From Alteriqipengyuania_B sp035481675 (GTDB taxonomy: Bacteria; Pseudomonadota; Alphaproteobacteria; Sphingomonadales; Sphingomonadaceae): 64,000 nt of DNA. Numbering within the stretch: position 1 is the stretch's first letter; every line of letters starts with the position of its first letter. The DNA lies in contig NZ_JAYJJW010000001.1 in assembly GCF_035481675.1 (NCBI RefSeq), positions 1,945,311-2,009,310 of the forward strand, given 5' to 3'. Of this stretch, positions 57,690 to 64,000 are shown piece after piece. The position numbers and the translations under genes are program-made. The notes beneath the pieces are model-generated. The model was not told where the DNA came from. It did not search any database and saw nothing but the letters and a program-made list of their open reading frames with translations.

Positions 57690-58640
57690 TTATCTCCCCA
57701 GCCGTCCGACCGATTCCTCGGTCTGCTCGGTCCCCCGGACCACGGTCATCGTCGGGCCGTAGCTGCGCGGCTCGGCCGATGCCGGTCGCGGCGCGGCATC
57801 GCGCGGCTCGCTGCGCGTTTGCCGAGGCTGGCCCTGCGGGAAAACGAAGTTGGGCACGGAGAACATGCCCGGGTTCGGCGTGGATCCGCCGCCGGTGTTA
57901 CGCGCCGCGATATACTGGCCCGATCCGCCTAGGTCGCGCGCGGTGACGGTGGTCAGCGCGGCGGGGTCGGTGTTCTCGACATTGCGCAGCGCAAGGCTCA
58001 GCTGGCCCAGCTTCTGCGCCAGGACGAGCTTCTGTGCATCGAGCAAGTCGACTTCGACCACGGCGGTCTTGCCGACGCCGGGCTGCGTCGCGTTTTCGTC
58101 CGCCACCTGGTCGATGGCGAGGACGCGGACCTTTTCGAGGATCACGTCAACCATCTGGTCGGTGCCGGTGGCGCCGTCACCCGGGATCTGCCGGGTCAGC
58201 ATCACGTCGACCATGTCGTTCGGGCGCACGAAACCGGAAACGCTGGAAACTGCGCTCACGGGAATGGAGATCGCGCGCATTCCCGGCGGCAGGTTCGCCG
58301 ACAGGATCGCGCGGTCGGAAATCTTGGATAGCAGGACCGGTTCGCCCGGTGTGATCGCGCGCAGGGCCACGTTGCCGCCGCCGATCGCATCCTGGATGGT
58401 CCTGAAAGAGCCCGCCGGCACGGATGCCGCGGGCCATGTCTGCATGCGCAGATTGTTGGTGTTGAGCGGCGTGCCGAACTCGAGCGGCTGCGTCGCCACC
58501 ACGATCCGGGACATCGCCATTTCGTCGGCGCGCGCTTCTTCGCGCTTTTCGACGCCGGAAAAATACGAATTGGCCAATACCACCGCGATCAGGCCCAATG
58601 CGAGCGCAACACCGATGATAATGAGATTGCGCCCCCCCAT
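57690..58640 (-). CDS. cpaB: Flp pilus assembly protein CpaB/RcpC
   Basis: 316 aa with an N-terminal helix, an SAF domain (IVVATQPLEFGTPLNTNNLRMQTWPA) and an RcpC domain (PPGMRAISIPVSAVSSVSGFVRPNDMVDVMLTRQIPGD). The ATG at 58640 has GGGGGGACG upstream; a TTG at 58655 is less likely. It follows flp across a terminator hairpin. Confidence 0.93.
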   Translation of the reverse strand: MGGRNLIIIGVALALGLIAVVLANSYFSGVEKREEARADEMAMSRIVVATQPLEFGTPLNTNNLRMQTWPAASVPAGSFRTIQDAIGGGNVALRAITPGEPVLLSKISDRAILSANLPPGMRAISIPVSAVSSVSGFVRPNDMVDVMLTRQIPGDGATGTDQMVDVILEKVRVLAIDQVADENATQPGVGKTAVVEVDLLDAQKLVLAQKLGQLSLALRNVENTDPAALTTVTARDLGGSGQYIAARNTGGGSTPNPGMFSVPNFVFPQGQPRQTRSEPRDAAPRPASAEPRSYGPTMTVVRGTEQTEESVGRLGR

Positions 58641-58661
58641 GGCACGTCCCCCCAATTAGAG

Positions 58662-58695
58662 AAAAAATGCTCCGCCGAGCAGTGCCCGGCGGAGC
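58662..58695 (-). terminator. Intrinsic terminator between flp and cpaB
   Basis: On the minus strand GCTCCGCCG, a 9-nt loop, CGGCGGAGC, then a T-rich tail of six Ts. It lies just after the flp stop and 22 bases before cpaB. Partial read-through would give high pilin and lower assembly-protein expression. Confidence 0.85.
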
Positions 58696-58703
58696 GTTCT
58701 AGA

Positions 58704-58934
58704 TCAGCACTTGTCCGGCGCGGTTGCGACGTAAGCGTCGGTGCCACCAGTAGCGGCTGCGGTGCCGCAAGCTGCGACTTCGTTGGAGGCGTCGGAAACA
58801 GCCTTGTCCACGTTCTGGCCGAGAGCCAGAGCAGCGGCGCCGATGCCAACCGCGACCACGGCGATGATCAGGGCATATTCGGCAGCCGAAGCGCCGGATT
58901 CGTCGGCAATGAAATTCTTGATGAAGTTGGTCAT
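58704..58934 (-). CDS. flp: Flp-type major pilin
   Basis: 76 aa. The leader is followed by the Flp processing motif ESGASAAEYALIIAVVAVG, in which Gly and the Glu-Tyr pair have the standard G-x4-EY spacing; cleavage should follow Gly. A C-terminal Cys pair is present (ACGTAA, PDKC). It is the first gene of the cpa cluster with its own long leader and terminator. Confidence 0.93.
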   Translation of the reverse strand: MTNFIKNFIADESGASAAEYALIIAVVAVGIGAAALALGQNVDKAVSDASNEVAACGTAAATGGTDAYVATAPDKC

Positions 58935-59038
58935 GATAAAAGTGTCCTAAATCCAAATCTCGACAGTAACGTCGAACCAAACGGGCCCGGCTTCTATTTC
59001 CGGTTACCCCCCAAGCCCGGCGGCTCCCCCTGTCTGGT

Positions 59039-59079
59039 CTTCCCGAAGCCCCGGCTGAACCGGAGAAACCTTCGGGAAG
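59039..59079 (-). promoter_or_regulatory. Long hairpin in the flp leader
   Basis: CTTCCCGAA and TTCGGGAAG are exact reverse complements, nine bp, and the enclosed segment contains CCGG (59051-59054) and CCGG (59060-59063). It lies 105-145 bases before the flp start and could be a 5' UTR structure or a small terminator. Confidence 0.5.
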
Positions 59080-59204
59080 GCGGGATCGCTTTCCGAACAC
59101 CAACATTGTCCATAAGACTGATTCGCTTAGCAATATCCAATCGTAAACGAATTATTTACCTTTCTTTTGAATAGTTTGAGAGGGAAATTTGCAAAGGAAA
59201 ACGG

Positions 59205-59219
59205 TTAATTGTCGGTTAT
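59205..59219 (-). promoter_or_regulatory. CtrA-like box overlapping a motif copy
   Basis: TTAA-TTGTCGG-TTAT (59205-59219) is one base off TTAA-N7-TTAA. CtrA controls pilin genes in Caulobacter, so this location fits. It overlaps the weakest copy of the 21-bp motif. Confidence 0.35.
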
Positions 59220-59225
59220 TTACAA
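59205..59225 (-). repeat. 21-bp motif copy 1 (minus orientation, weak)
   Basis: On the minus strand it starts TTGTA and keeps the CCGACA core, about 14 of 21 positions. Its 5' end faces copy 2 head to head; centres are 41 bp apart. Confidence 0.4.
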
Positions 59226-59245
59226 CAACTAAGTGGGGATAATCC

Positions 59246-59266
59246 TTGCATAAATGCGACATTATG
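59246..59266 (+). repeat. 21-bp motif copy 2 (plus orientation)
   Basis: Reads TTGCATAAATGCGACATT plus three bases; one substitution in the TTGTATAAA half and an intact CGACATT. Confidence 0.6.
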
Positions 59267-59338
59267 GCGCTTTCGGCCAATAACGGGCCAAGAACGGAAG
59301 TGCCGAGTCGCCGGTGATTCTGTAAGAAACCGCCGCGT

Positions 59339-59359
59339 TTGTATAAATCCGACATTCCG
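59339..59359 (+). repeat. 21-bp motif copy 3 (plus orientation)
   Basis: Reads TTGTATAAATCCGACATT plus CCG. It ends 27 bases before the ATG of the DUF2569-like gene. Confidence 0.65.
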
Positions 59360-59386
59360 TGTTCCGAATCGAAAAGGGACGACGCG

Positions 59387-60187
59387 ATGAAGCTCTTGAA
59401 AGATCTATTCTTTCGCTATGCTGCCTATCTTACGGCCAAGAGCATCGTTCTGGTCGCCTGGCTCCGCTCCAACATGCGCATTGTCGCCGGCCTGTGGCTG
59501 GCCTTCGCCGCCCTCGCCGCAATCCTTCGCTTTTCTTCCGCCGCGACGCCCACGGGCACTTTCGCGCAGGCCTGGCCCATCGTGCTGGCCTATTCGCTGA
59601 TCATCGCCGCGCCGCTGTGCGGCTATCTCGTCGCCTCCCACGCCTTCCCGGAAGGCGAGGAGCGGGAGCGGCTCGATTTCAATCTCGCCTTCGTCGGCCG
59701 CTGGCGCGCCCTCGCGCCCGCGCAGGCGCGCGCCAATCCCTTCTACGGGCCGACCGGGCTGATGGCCTCCGTGCTCATGGGCATGATGTTGACCGTGTTC
59801 TTCCGCGCGGGCGAATTCTTCCTCTCGATCCCCGCGATCGGCGCCACCGGCCCTGCCTGGGCGCAGGCCCTGTTCGGCCTGATGGCCTTCGACGCCGCGA
59901 TGGTCGGTTTCTTCTACATGGTCGCCTTCGTCATGGCGATCCGCGCGGTACCGCTATTCCCGCGCATGCTGGTGTTCGCCTGGCTGCTCGACGTGTCGCT
60001 GCAGCTGTTCGTCGCCAGTCGCCTCGGCCCGATGGCCTCGCTGCCCGGCACCGTGTCGGAACCGCTCCACGCGCTCATCAGCGGCAACATCACCAAGGTG
60101 CTGATCGGCGCCACGATCTGGCTGCCTTACCTCATCCTGTCGGAACGGGTGAACGTCACCTACCGCCGCCGCTCCTACTGCGGCTGA
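59387..60187 (+). CDS. DUF2569-like multi-pass membrane protein
   Basis: 266 aa with about six hydrophobic segments. The C-terminus (ATIWLPYLILSERVNVTYRRR) matches the WIPYLxxSxRVKxTF-type ending of DUF2569 membrane proteins, and RAVPLFPRMLVFAWLL resembles that family's third helix. Function unknown. AAGGGA precedes the ATG at 59387. It is flanked by copies of the same 21-bp motif and lies between the pilus cluster and the adhesin. Confidence 0.7.
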   Translation: MKLLKDLFFRYAAYLTAKSIVLVAWLRSNMRIVAGLWLAFAALAAILRFSSAATPTGTFAQAWPIVLAYSLIIAAPLCGYLVASHAFPEGEERERLDFNLAFVGRWRALAPAQARANPFYGPTGLMASVLMGMMLTVFFRAGEFFLSIPAIGATGPAWAQALFGLMAFDAAMVGFFYMVAFVMAIRAVPLFPRMLVFAWLLDVSLQLFVASRLGPMASLPGTVSEPLHALISGNITKVLIGATIWLPYLILSERVNVTYRRRSYCG

Positions 60188-60249
60188 GGACCCTCGCCAA
60201 AGGCCCGCGACTCGATTCGCCGACCGATTCGCTCGTTTCGCATACAAGT

Positions 60250-60270
60250 CGAAATGTCGCGTTTATACAA
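60250..60270 (-). repeat. 21-bp motif copy 4 (minus orientation)
   Basis: On the minus strand TTGTATAAACGCGACATT plus TCG. It starts exactly 31 bp before copy 5 in the same orientation. Confidence 0.65.
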
Positions 60271-60280
60271 TGCGGCTGCT

Positions 60281-60301
60281 CGAAGTGTCGGATTACTACA
60301 A
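60281..60301 (-). repeat. 21-bp motif copy 5 (minus orientation)
   Basis: On the minus strand TTGTAGTAATCCGACACT plus TCG; 16 of 21 positions identical to copy 4. The 31-bp period equals about three helical turns. Confidence 0.6.
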
Positions 60302-60336
60302 CTTCCGGCACATAATTGGCTCGATTCAAGACCAAT

Positions 60337-60359
60337 ATGGTTACCGCTCTTGTAACCAT
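60337..60359. promoter_or_regulatory. Perfect inverted repeat, likely operator
   Basis: ATGGTTAC-cgctctt-GTAACCAT: 8-bp arms around 7 bp, 200 bases before the adhesin start. The half-site contains the CtrA-like ATGGTTA sequence, so CtrA or a dimeric repressor are both possible readers. Confidence 0.5.
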
Positions 60360-60370
60360 GTTGATTTGTT

Positions 60371-60394
60371 GGTCTCGTTTGAAACGAAAGGACC
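60371..60394. promoter_or_regulatory. Symmetrical element GGTC-TCGTTT-G-AAACGA-AAG-GACC
   Basis: Nested symmetry: TCGTTT and AAACGA are centred on one G, with outer GGTC and GACC arms. It lies 12 bp after the preceding operator-like repeat. Confidence 0.4.
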
Positions 60395-60519
60395 GGCCCC
60401 GACTCCGCCCGACGCGGAACGGGACGCTGGTTTCGTTGCAGACGGGGGTTTGTACTTTCGGGGGATTTAGTCCGGGTTTCAACGCCTTGGCTCCCCCATC
60501 CGGATCTCCGATCGGCTTG

Positions 60520-60539
60520 CCGCCGCAGCAATGCGGCGG
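60520..60539 (+). promoter_or_regulatory. GNRA-type hairpin in the adhesin 5' leader
   Basis: CCGCCGCA-GCAA-TGCGGCGG: an 8-bp perfect GC stem with a GCAA tetraloop, ending 19 bases before the ATG. No T-run follows, so it is more likely an mRNA-stability or translation element than a terminator. Confidence 0.5.
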
Positions 60540-60558
60540 GTCATGACGGGGAACGACG

Positions 60559-63500
60559 ATGAGCAATTCCGACGATTTTGGCCTCCGCGGGCAGTTCGAA
60601 GGCAGCGATGCCGGCGATTCGGCGCACGTGCCGGACAGCGCCCTGGCTGCGGAAAGCGCGGGCAGCGACGCCAACATGTCGATGGCCGCCATGGCGCAGG
60701 CCGGCGGCGTGATCCTGCGCCCCGATGCCAACAATGTCGTTGTGCTCCCCGCCGGCGCCTCGCTGGAAGATATCCGCGTCGAGGGCCGCGACCTCGTCAT
60801 CGAACTGGCCGACGGCCGCCGTTTCGTCATCCCCGACGGCGCGATCGACGTGCCGCAGGTGGTGATCGGCGACGTCGCCGTCCCGCCGCTCAACCTCGCC
60901 GCGCTGCTGATCGACAACGAACCGCAGCCCGCCGCCGGCAATCCGCAAAGCTCGGGCGGCAATTTCGCCCGTGACGTCGATCCGCTGCAGGACGCCTTCG
61001 ATCTCGGCAACCTGTTGCCCTACACCGATTTCACCGACACGCTCGAGCCGGACGAGGAAGTCATTCCCTACCCGGTCGACCGCGAGCCCGACGTTATCGT
61101 CATCAGCGAAGACAATCCCGCCGGCGCGCCCGACGCCTCCGCCACGGTGGAGGAATCCGGCCTGGCGGAGCGCGACGGGGAACCGGAAGGCACGGAGGAA
61201 GCCGGCGACGGCGAGCTGACCAGCGGCACCATCGAATTCTCCGCCGCCGACGGCGTCGATGTCGTGTTCATCAACGGCGTGGAAGTGACTTTCGTCGGTC
61301 AGCAGTTCGTCGGCGACTACGGCATCCTCACGATTACCAGCATCGCCCCCGGCGTGCTCGGCTACACCTACGAGCAGACCGACAACACGCTGGGCGACAA
61401 CGCGTTCGACGAATTCGACGTGACCGTGCGCGATACGGACGGCGACACCGCCACCGGCTCGCTCACCATCCGCATCCTCGACGATGCGCCCATCGCGGCG
61501 GACGACACCAACACGGCGGACGAGGACACGGGCATTGCCACCGGCAACGTCCTGACCGGCGACCCGGCCAGCCCCGGCGACGTGGCCGACCAGGTCGGCG
61601 CCGACGATGCCTCGCTCACCTCCGTCACCGGGGCCGGCGGAACCGACACCACGTTCGACGAGGACGGCAATCTCGAAGTCGCCGGCCAGTACGGCACGCT
61701 CGTGATCGACGGGCAGGGCAACTACACCTACACCGCCAATCCCGAAGCGCCGAGCGATGCAGTCGACGTTTTCACCTACGTCCTCACCGACGCCGACGGC
61801 AGCACGTCGGAAGCGACGCTGACCATCACCGTGCCCTTCAATCCCGAACCTTTGTTCGGAGAGCCTGCCAACCTGGAGCTCGACGAAGACGGCCTCGAAG
61901 GCGCCAATGCCGACGATGGCCAGGCCGATCCGCAGGAAACCGCGGGCACCGGCAGCGCCAGCGCCTCCGGCTCGGTGGCGGTCGAATTCGGCTCGGACCT
62001 GCCGGCCGACCTCGCCGCCTCGATCGTGCTGCTCGACAGCCCCGCGCTCGATGGCCAGCTGACCACGCTTGCCGGCGATCCGGTGGTGTTTGCGCTGGAA
62101 TCCGGCGCGCTCGTCGGGCGCGACGGCAGCGGCGGCGAAGTGCTCCGCATCGAGCTGACCGGCTTCGCTACCGCCGAAGACGGCACCGTGACCGCCAACT
62201 ACACCGCGACCCTTTCACAAGGCGTCGCCGATGCTGCGACGGGCGCGGAAGGCCTCGTTTCGCTCGACGGCATTACGCTTCAGGCGACCGACAATTCGGG
62301 GGATGTCGCGACGACCAGCTTCTCTGTCAGCGTGCGCGACGACGTCCCCACCGCGACCGACGACGGCACCTATGCCGTGGCCGAAGACACCAGGCTCGAC
62401 GGCATCGATGCATTCGCAAACGACGCCGCGGGAGCGGACGGCGTCGACCTCGCCGCAGGGATCGCCATCGCCTCGCAGGCCGCGAAGGGCAAGGTGATCT
62501 ACAACGACGACGGGACTTTCAGCTTTATTCCCGACGCGGGCGCCGAAGGTGCCGACAGCTTTACCTACACGATCACGGACGGCGACGGCGATGTTGCTAC
62601 TGCCACCGTCAACCTGCTGATCGCGCCGGACTCCACTCCCCAAATCGCGGTGGCGGGCGACAATGATGTTACCGAGGCCGGCCTGCCCGCGCGCGGCACC
62701 GAGCCCGAAGGCACCGCGGCTGCGACCGACGGCGAAATCGCCAACGGTTCGATCCCGGTCACCACCGGCAACGACACGGTCGCCTCGCTCGTCATCAACG
62801 GTGTCGATGTCACTGCCGGCGGCACCGTTACAACGGCGAAAGGCACGCTCCTCGTTTCTGTCGATGCGGCCGGGGCCTACAGCTACAGCTACACGCTCGC
62901 CGACAATACGCTGTCGGACCCGGATTCGGACACGTTCACCCTTACCGTCACGGACAGCGACGGCGACACCGCCGCCACCACGCTGGTCATCGCCATCGTC
63001 GACGATGCGCCGTCGGCCGAAAACGATGCCAATGCCATCGATGCGGGCGAGTACGGCCCGGTGGGCGGGAATGTCCTTGCCAACGACACGCAGGGTGCAG
63101 ACGGCGCAGTCGTCACCTCCTATTCCAATCCTGCCACCGGTTCCGATGGCGTCGCCGGCCAGACGATCGAAGGCGAATACGGCACGCTGACGATCGCTCC
63201 CGGCGGGATCTACAGCTATACCCGCAACGCGGATTCCGAAGGCGGCGTGACGGAGACCTTCACCTATACCATCACCGATGGCGATGGGGACACGGCAACC
63301 GCGCAGCTCATCATCGAGATCGCCGACAGTCCGGTCGAACTGTTTGTACCGCAAGTCGAAGAGCCCGGAACGATCGTCTTCGAAGAAGGCCTGCCCGCCC
63401 GCCCGGGCGAAAGCGAAGGTACCGACGCGGCATCGGACAGCGAAACGACGCAAGGTACGATCACCTACGATGCGGCGGACGGTCCGGCCACGATCACCAT

Positions 63501-64000
63501 CGGTGGCGTGGCGGTCGCCGCGGTCGGCCAGACGTTTGCCGGCGGCGAAGGCACGCTGACCATCACTTCGATCGCGGAAGGCGTCATCGGCTACAGTTAT
63601 ACCCTCGCCGACAACACGTTTGGCGACGCGACGTCCGACAGTTTCGCTATCGTGGTCACGGACCAGGATGGCGACAGCGATTCCGGTACACTTGTGATCG
63701 CCATTGTCGACGATGCGCCCGCCGCCAGCGACGACGGCACGTACAACGTGGCCGAGGACACGGCGCTGGTGATCAGCGATGCGCTGGACAACGACCTGTT
63801 CGGCGCGGACGGGGTGGATCTTGCGACCGGGGTTGCGGTGGCGAGCCAGGGCGCGAAGGGCAGCGTCGTCTATAACGGCGACGGCACGTTCACCTATACG
63901 CCGGATGCGGGCGCCGAAGGCAGCGACAGCTTCACCTACACGATCACCGACGGCGACGGGGACCCGAGCACGGCGACCGTGACCGTGACGATCGCGCCCG
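60559..64000 (+). CDS. Giant type-I-secreted adhesin with VCBS/Ig-like repeats (5' part, open at window end)
   Basis: The frame is open for 1,147 codons to the end. After a short polar N-terminus comes a BapA-prefix-like domain (about residues 48-118: VVVLPAGASLEDIRV, DLVIELADGRRFVIPDGAI, PPLNLAALLI) typical of sphingomonad giant adhesins. Then follow tandem repeats: segments starting near ESGLAER or EAGLPAR and ending DDAP, and cadherin-like modules (DGTYxVAEDT ... DSFTYTITDGDGD). DGDGD loops should bind calcium. There is no N-terminal Sec signal, as expected for type I secretion. The C-terminal secretion signal lies outside the window. Confidence 0.88.
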   Translation, partial: MSNSDDFGLRGQFEGSDAGDSAHVPDSALAAESAGSDANMSMAAMAQAGGVILRPDANNVVVLPAGASLEDIRVEGRDLVIELADGRRFVIPDGAIDVPQVVIGDVAVPPLNLAALLIDNEPQPAAGNPQSSGGNFARDVDPLQDAFDLGNLLPYTDFTDTLEPDEEVIPYPVDREPDVIVISEDNPAGAPDASATVEESGLAERDGEPEGTEEAGDGELTSGTIEFSAADGVDVVFINGVEVTFVGQQFVGDYGILTITSIAPGVLGYTYEQTDNTLGDNAFDEFDVTVRDTDGDTATGSLTIRILDDAPIAADDTNTADEDTGIATGNVLTGDPASPGDVADQVGADDASLTSVTGAGGTDTTFDEDGNLEVAGQYGTLVIDGQGNYTYTANPEAPSDAVDVFTYVLTDADGSTSEATLTITVPFNPEPLFGEPANLELDEDGLEGANADDGQADPQETAGTGSASASGSVAVEFGSDLPADLAASIVLLDSPALDGQLTTLAGDPVVFALESGALVGRDGSGGEVLRIELTGFATAEDGTVTANYTATLSQGVADAATGAEGLVSLDGITLQATDNSGDVATTSFSVSVRDDVPTATDDGTYAVAEDTRLDGIDAFANDAAGADGVDLAAGIAIASQAAKGKVIYNDDGTFSFIPDAGAEGADSFTYTITDGDGDVATATVNLLIAPDSTPQIAVAGDNDVTEAGLPARGTEPEGTAAATDGEIANGSIPVTTGNDTVASLVINGVDVTAGGTVTTAKGTLLVSVDAAGAYSYSYTLADNTLSDPDSDTFTLTVTDSDGDTAATTLVIAIVDDAPSAENDANAIDAGEYGPVGGNVLANDTQGADGAVVTSYSNPATGSDGVAGQTIEGEYGTLTIAPGGIYSYTRNADSEGGVTETFTYTITDGDGDTATAQLIIEIADSPVELFVPQVEEPGTIVFEEGLPARPGESEGTDAASDSETTQGTITYDAADGPATITIGGVAVAAVGQTFAGGEGTLTITSIAEGVIGYSYTLADNTFGDATSDSFAIVVTDQDGDSDSGTLVIAIVDDAPAASDDGTYNVAEDTALVISDALDNDLFGADGVDLATGVAVASQGAKGSVVYNGDGTFTYTPDAGAEGSDSFTYTITDGDGDPSTATVTVTIAP
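61150..63720 (+). repeat. Three copies of a roughly 115-aa adhesin module
   Basis: Copies lie at about 61150-61491, 62670-63011 and 63382-63720. Each begins with a GLxxR...E(P/S)EGT segment, contains a beta unit with YTLADNT-type sequence and DxDGDT, and ends VDDAP or LDDAP. Between them are cadherin-like units; those at about 62353 and 63730 share ASQxAKG and PDAGAEGxDSFTYTITDGDGD. DNA copies have diverged, so recent duplication is not indicated. Confidence 0.75.

Larger units (their letters stand above)
58935..59386. other. Structured AT-rich regulatory region between flp and the DUF2569-like gene
   Basis: A 452-bp divergent gap. On the pilin side are a TCGAC/GTCGA repeat (58960-58975) and a long hairpin, CTTCCCGAA (59039-59047) with TTCGGGAAG (59071-59079), which encloses a CCGG/CCGG stem. 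From about 59100 to 59270 the DNA is much richer in A and T than the rest of the window. It holds GTAAA/TTTAC repeats (59143-59159), a CtrA-like box and three copies of the 21-bp motif. Confidence 0.7.
60188..60558 (+). other. Regulatory region upstream of the giant adhesin gene
   Basis: A 371-bp gap without a convincing gene. In order it holds two minus-oriented motif copies (60250-60301), ATTGG/CCAAT (60315-60336), a perfect 8-bp inverted repeat (60337-60359), a symmetrical GGTC/GACC element (60371-60394), and a GCAA-loop hairpin (60520-60539) 19 bases before the start codon. Confidence 0.75.

Noticed and set aside
60401..60445. EcfG promoter before the adhesin (GGAAC ... CGTT)
   Set aside because: The spacer is 13 bases, outside the 16-17 range.
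61150..63720. Recent tandem duplication in the adhesin
   Set aside because: The protein modules are similar, but the DNA copies differ at many positions, so they are old repeats and not an assembly or recent slippage effect.
1..64000. CRISPR arrays, rRNA, tRNA and insertion sequences
   Set aside because: No regularly spaced direct repeats, cloverleaf with CCA-adjacent pattern, rRNA blocks or transposase-like proteins were found by eye. A short or diverged tRNA could be missed.

Overview
The window is high-GC DNA with the gene content and order of an alphaproteobacterium of the Sphingomonadales, most likely an Erythrobacteraceae member. The main pointers are hpf-ptsN, DUF1491 and DUF2093 proteins, a PopZ-type DUF2497 protein, a pcm-like gene directly before tolC, an Rrf2-sufBCDS-sufT-sufA operon interrupted by a DUF559 gene, a Caulobacter-style cpa/tad Flp pilus locus, and a giant type-I-secreted adhesin with a BapA-like prefix. 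The genus call is inference. I saw no rRNA, tRNA, CRISPR array, insertion sequence or prophage, so most of the window reads as chromosomal core with a surface-attachment module at the right end.

Layout. Positions 1-9,600 hold housekeeping genes: hpf end, ptsN, thioesterase, DUF1491, cell-wall hydrolase, xthA, erpA, CBS protein, ferredoxin, S9 peptidase, popZ, tolC and a degenerate pcm-like gene. Positions 9,780-21,500 hold fumarase, a LytS/LytTR two-component pair, UrcA, a lipid kinase plus metallophosphoesterase, rplM-rpsI, ctaA-cutA, a MerC protein behind a Zur-like box, thiS-thiG, and csbD behind a textbook EcfG stress promoter. Positions 21,500-28,700 hold a cupin lipoprotein, acyl-CoA ligase, pyrD-ggt and two tandem AraC-type regulators. 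Positions 28,800-35,810 are the suf Fe-S assembly operon. Positions 35,800-47,170 are mixed genes: adenosine kinase, methyltransferase, purD/xseA with overlapping divergent start codons, M23 peptidase, rpmB, tRNA deaminase and RNase T2.

Positions 47,224-58,934 form one minus-strand Flp/Tad pilus cluster: flp, cpaB, cpaC, a reduced CpaD-like lipoprotein, three TadE/TadG-type proteins, cpaE, cpaF, tadB, tadC, a TPR lipoprotein and the prepilin peptidase cpaA. Beyond it is an unusually AT-rich, structured intergenic region, a DUF2569-like membrane protein, a second regulatory region, and the 5' 3.4 kb of a giant repeat adhesin that runs off the window.

The most novel signal is a non-palindromic motif of about 21 bp, core TTGTATAAAnnCGACATT. 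It occurs twice before the DUF2569-like gene, twice (31 bp apart) before the adhesin, and once more weakly on the pilin side. I read it as a shared cis-element that may co-regulate the pilin, the membrane protein and the adhesin. I could run no searches, so family names rest on motif recognition.
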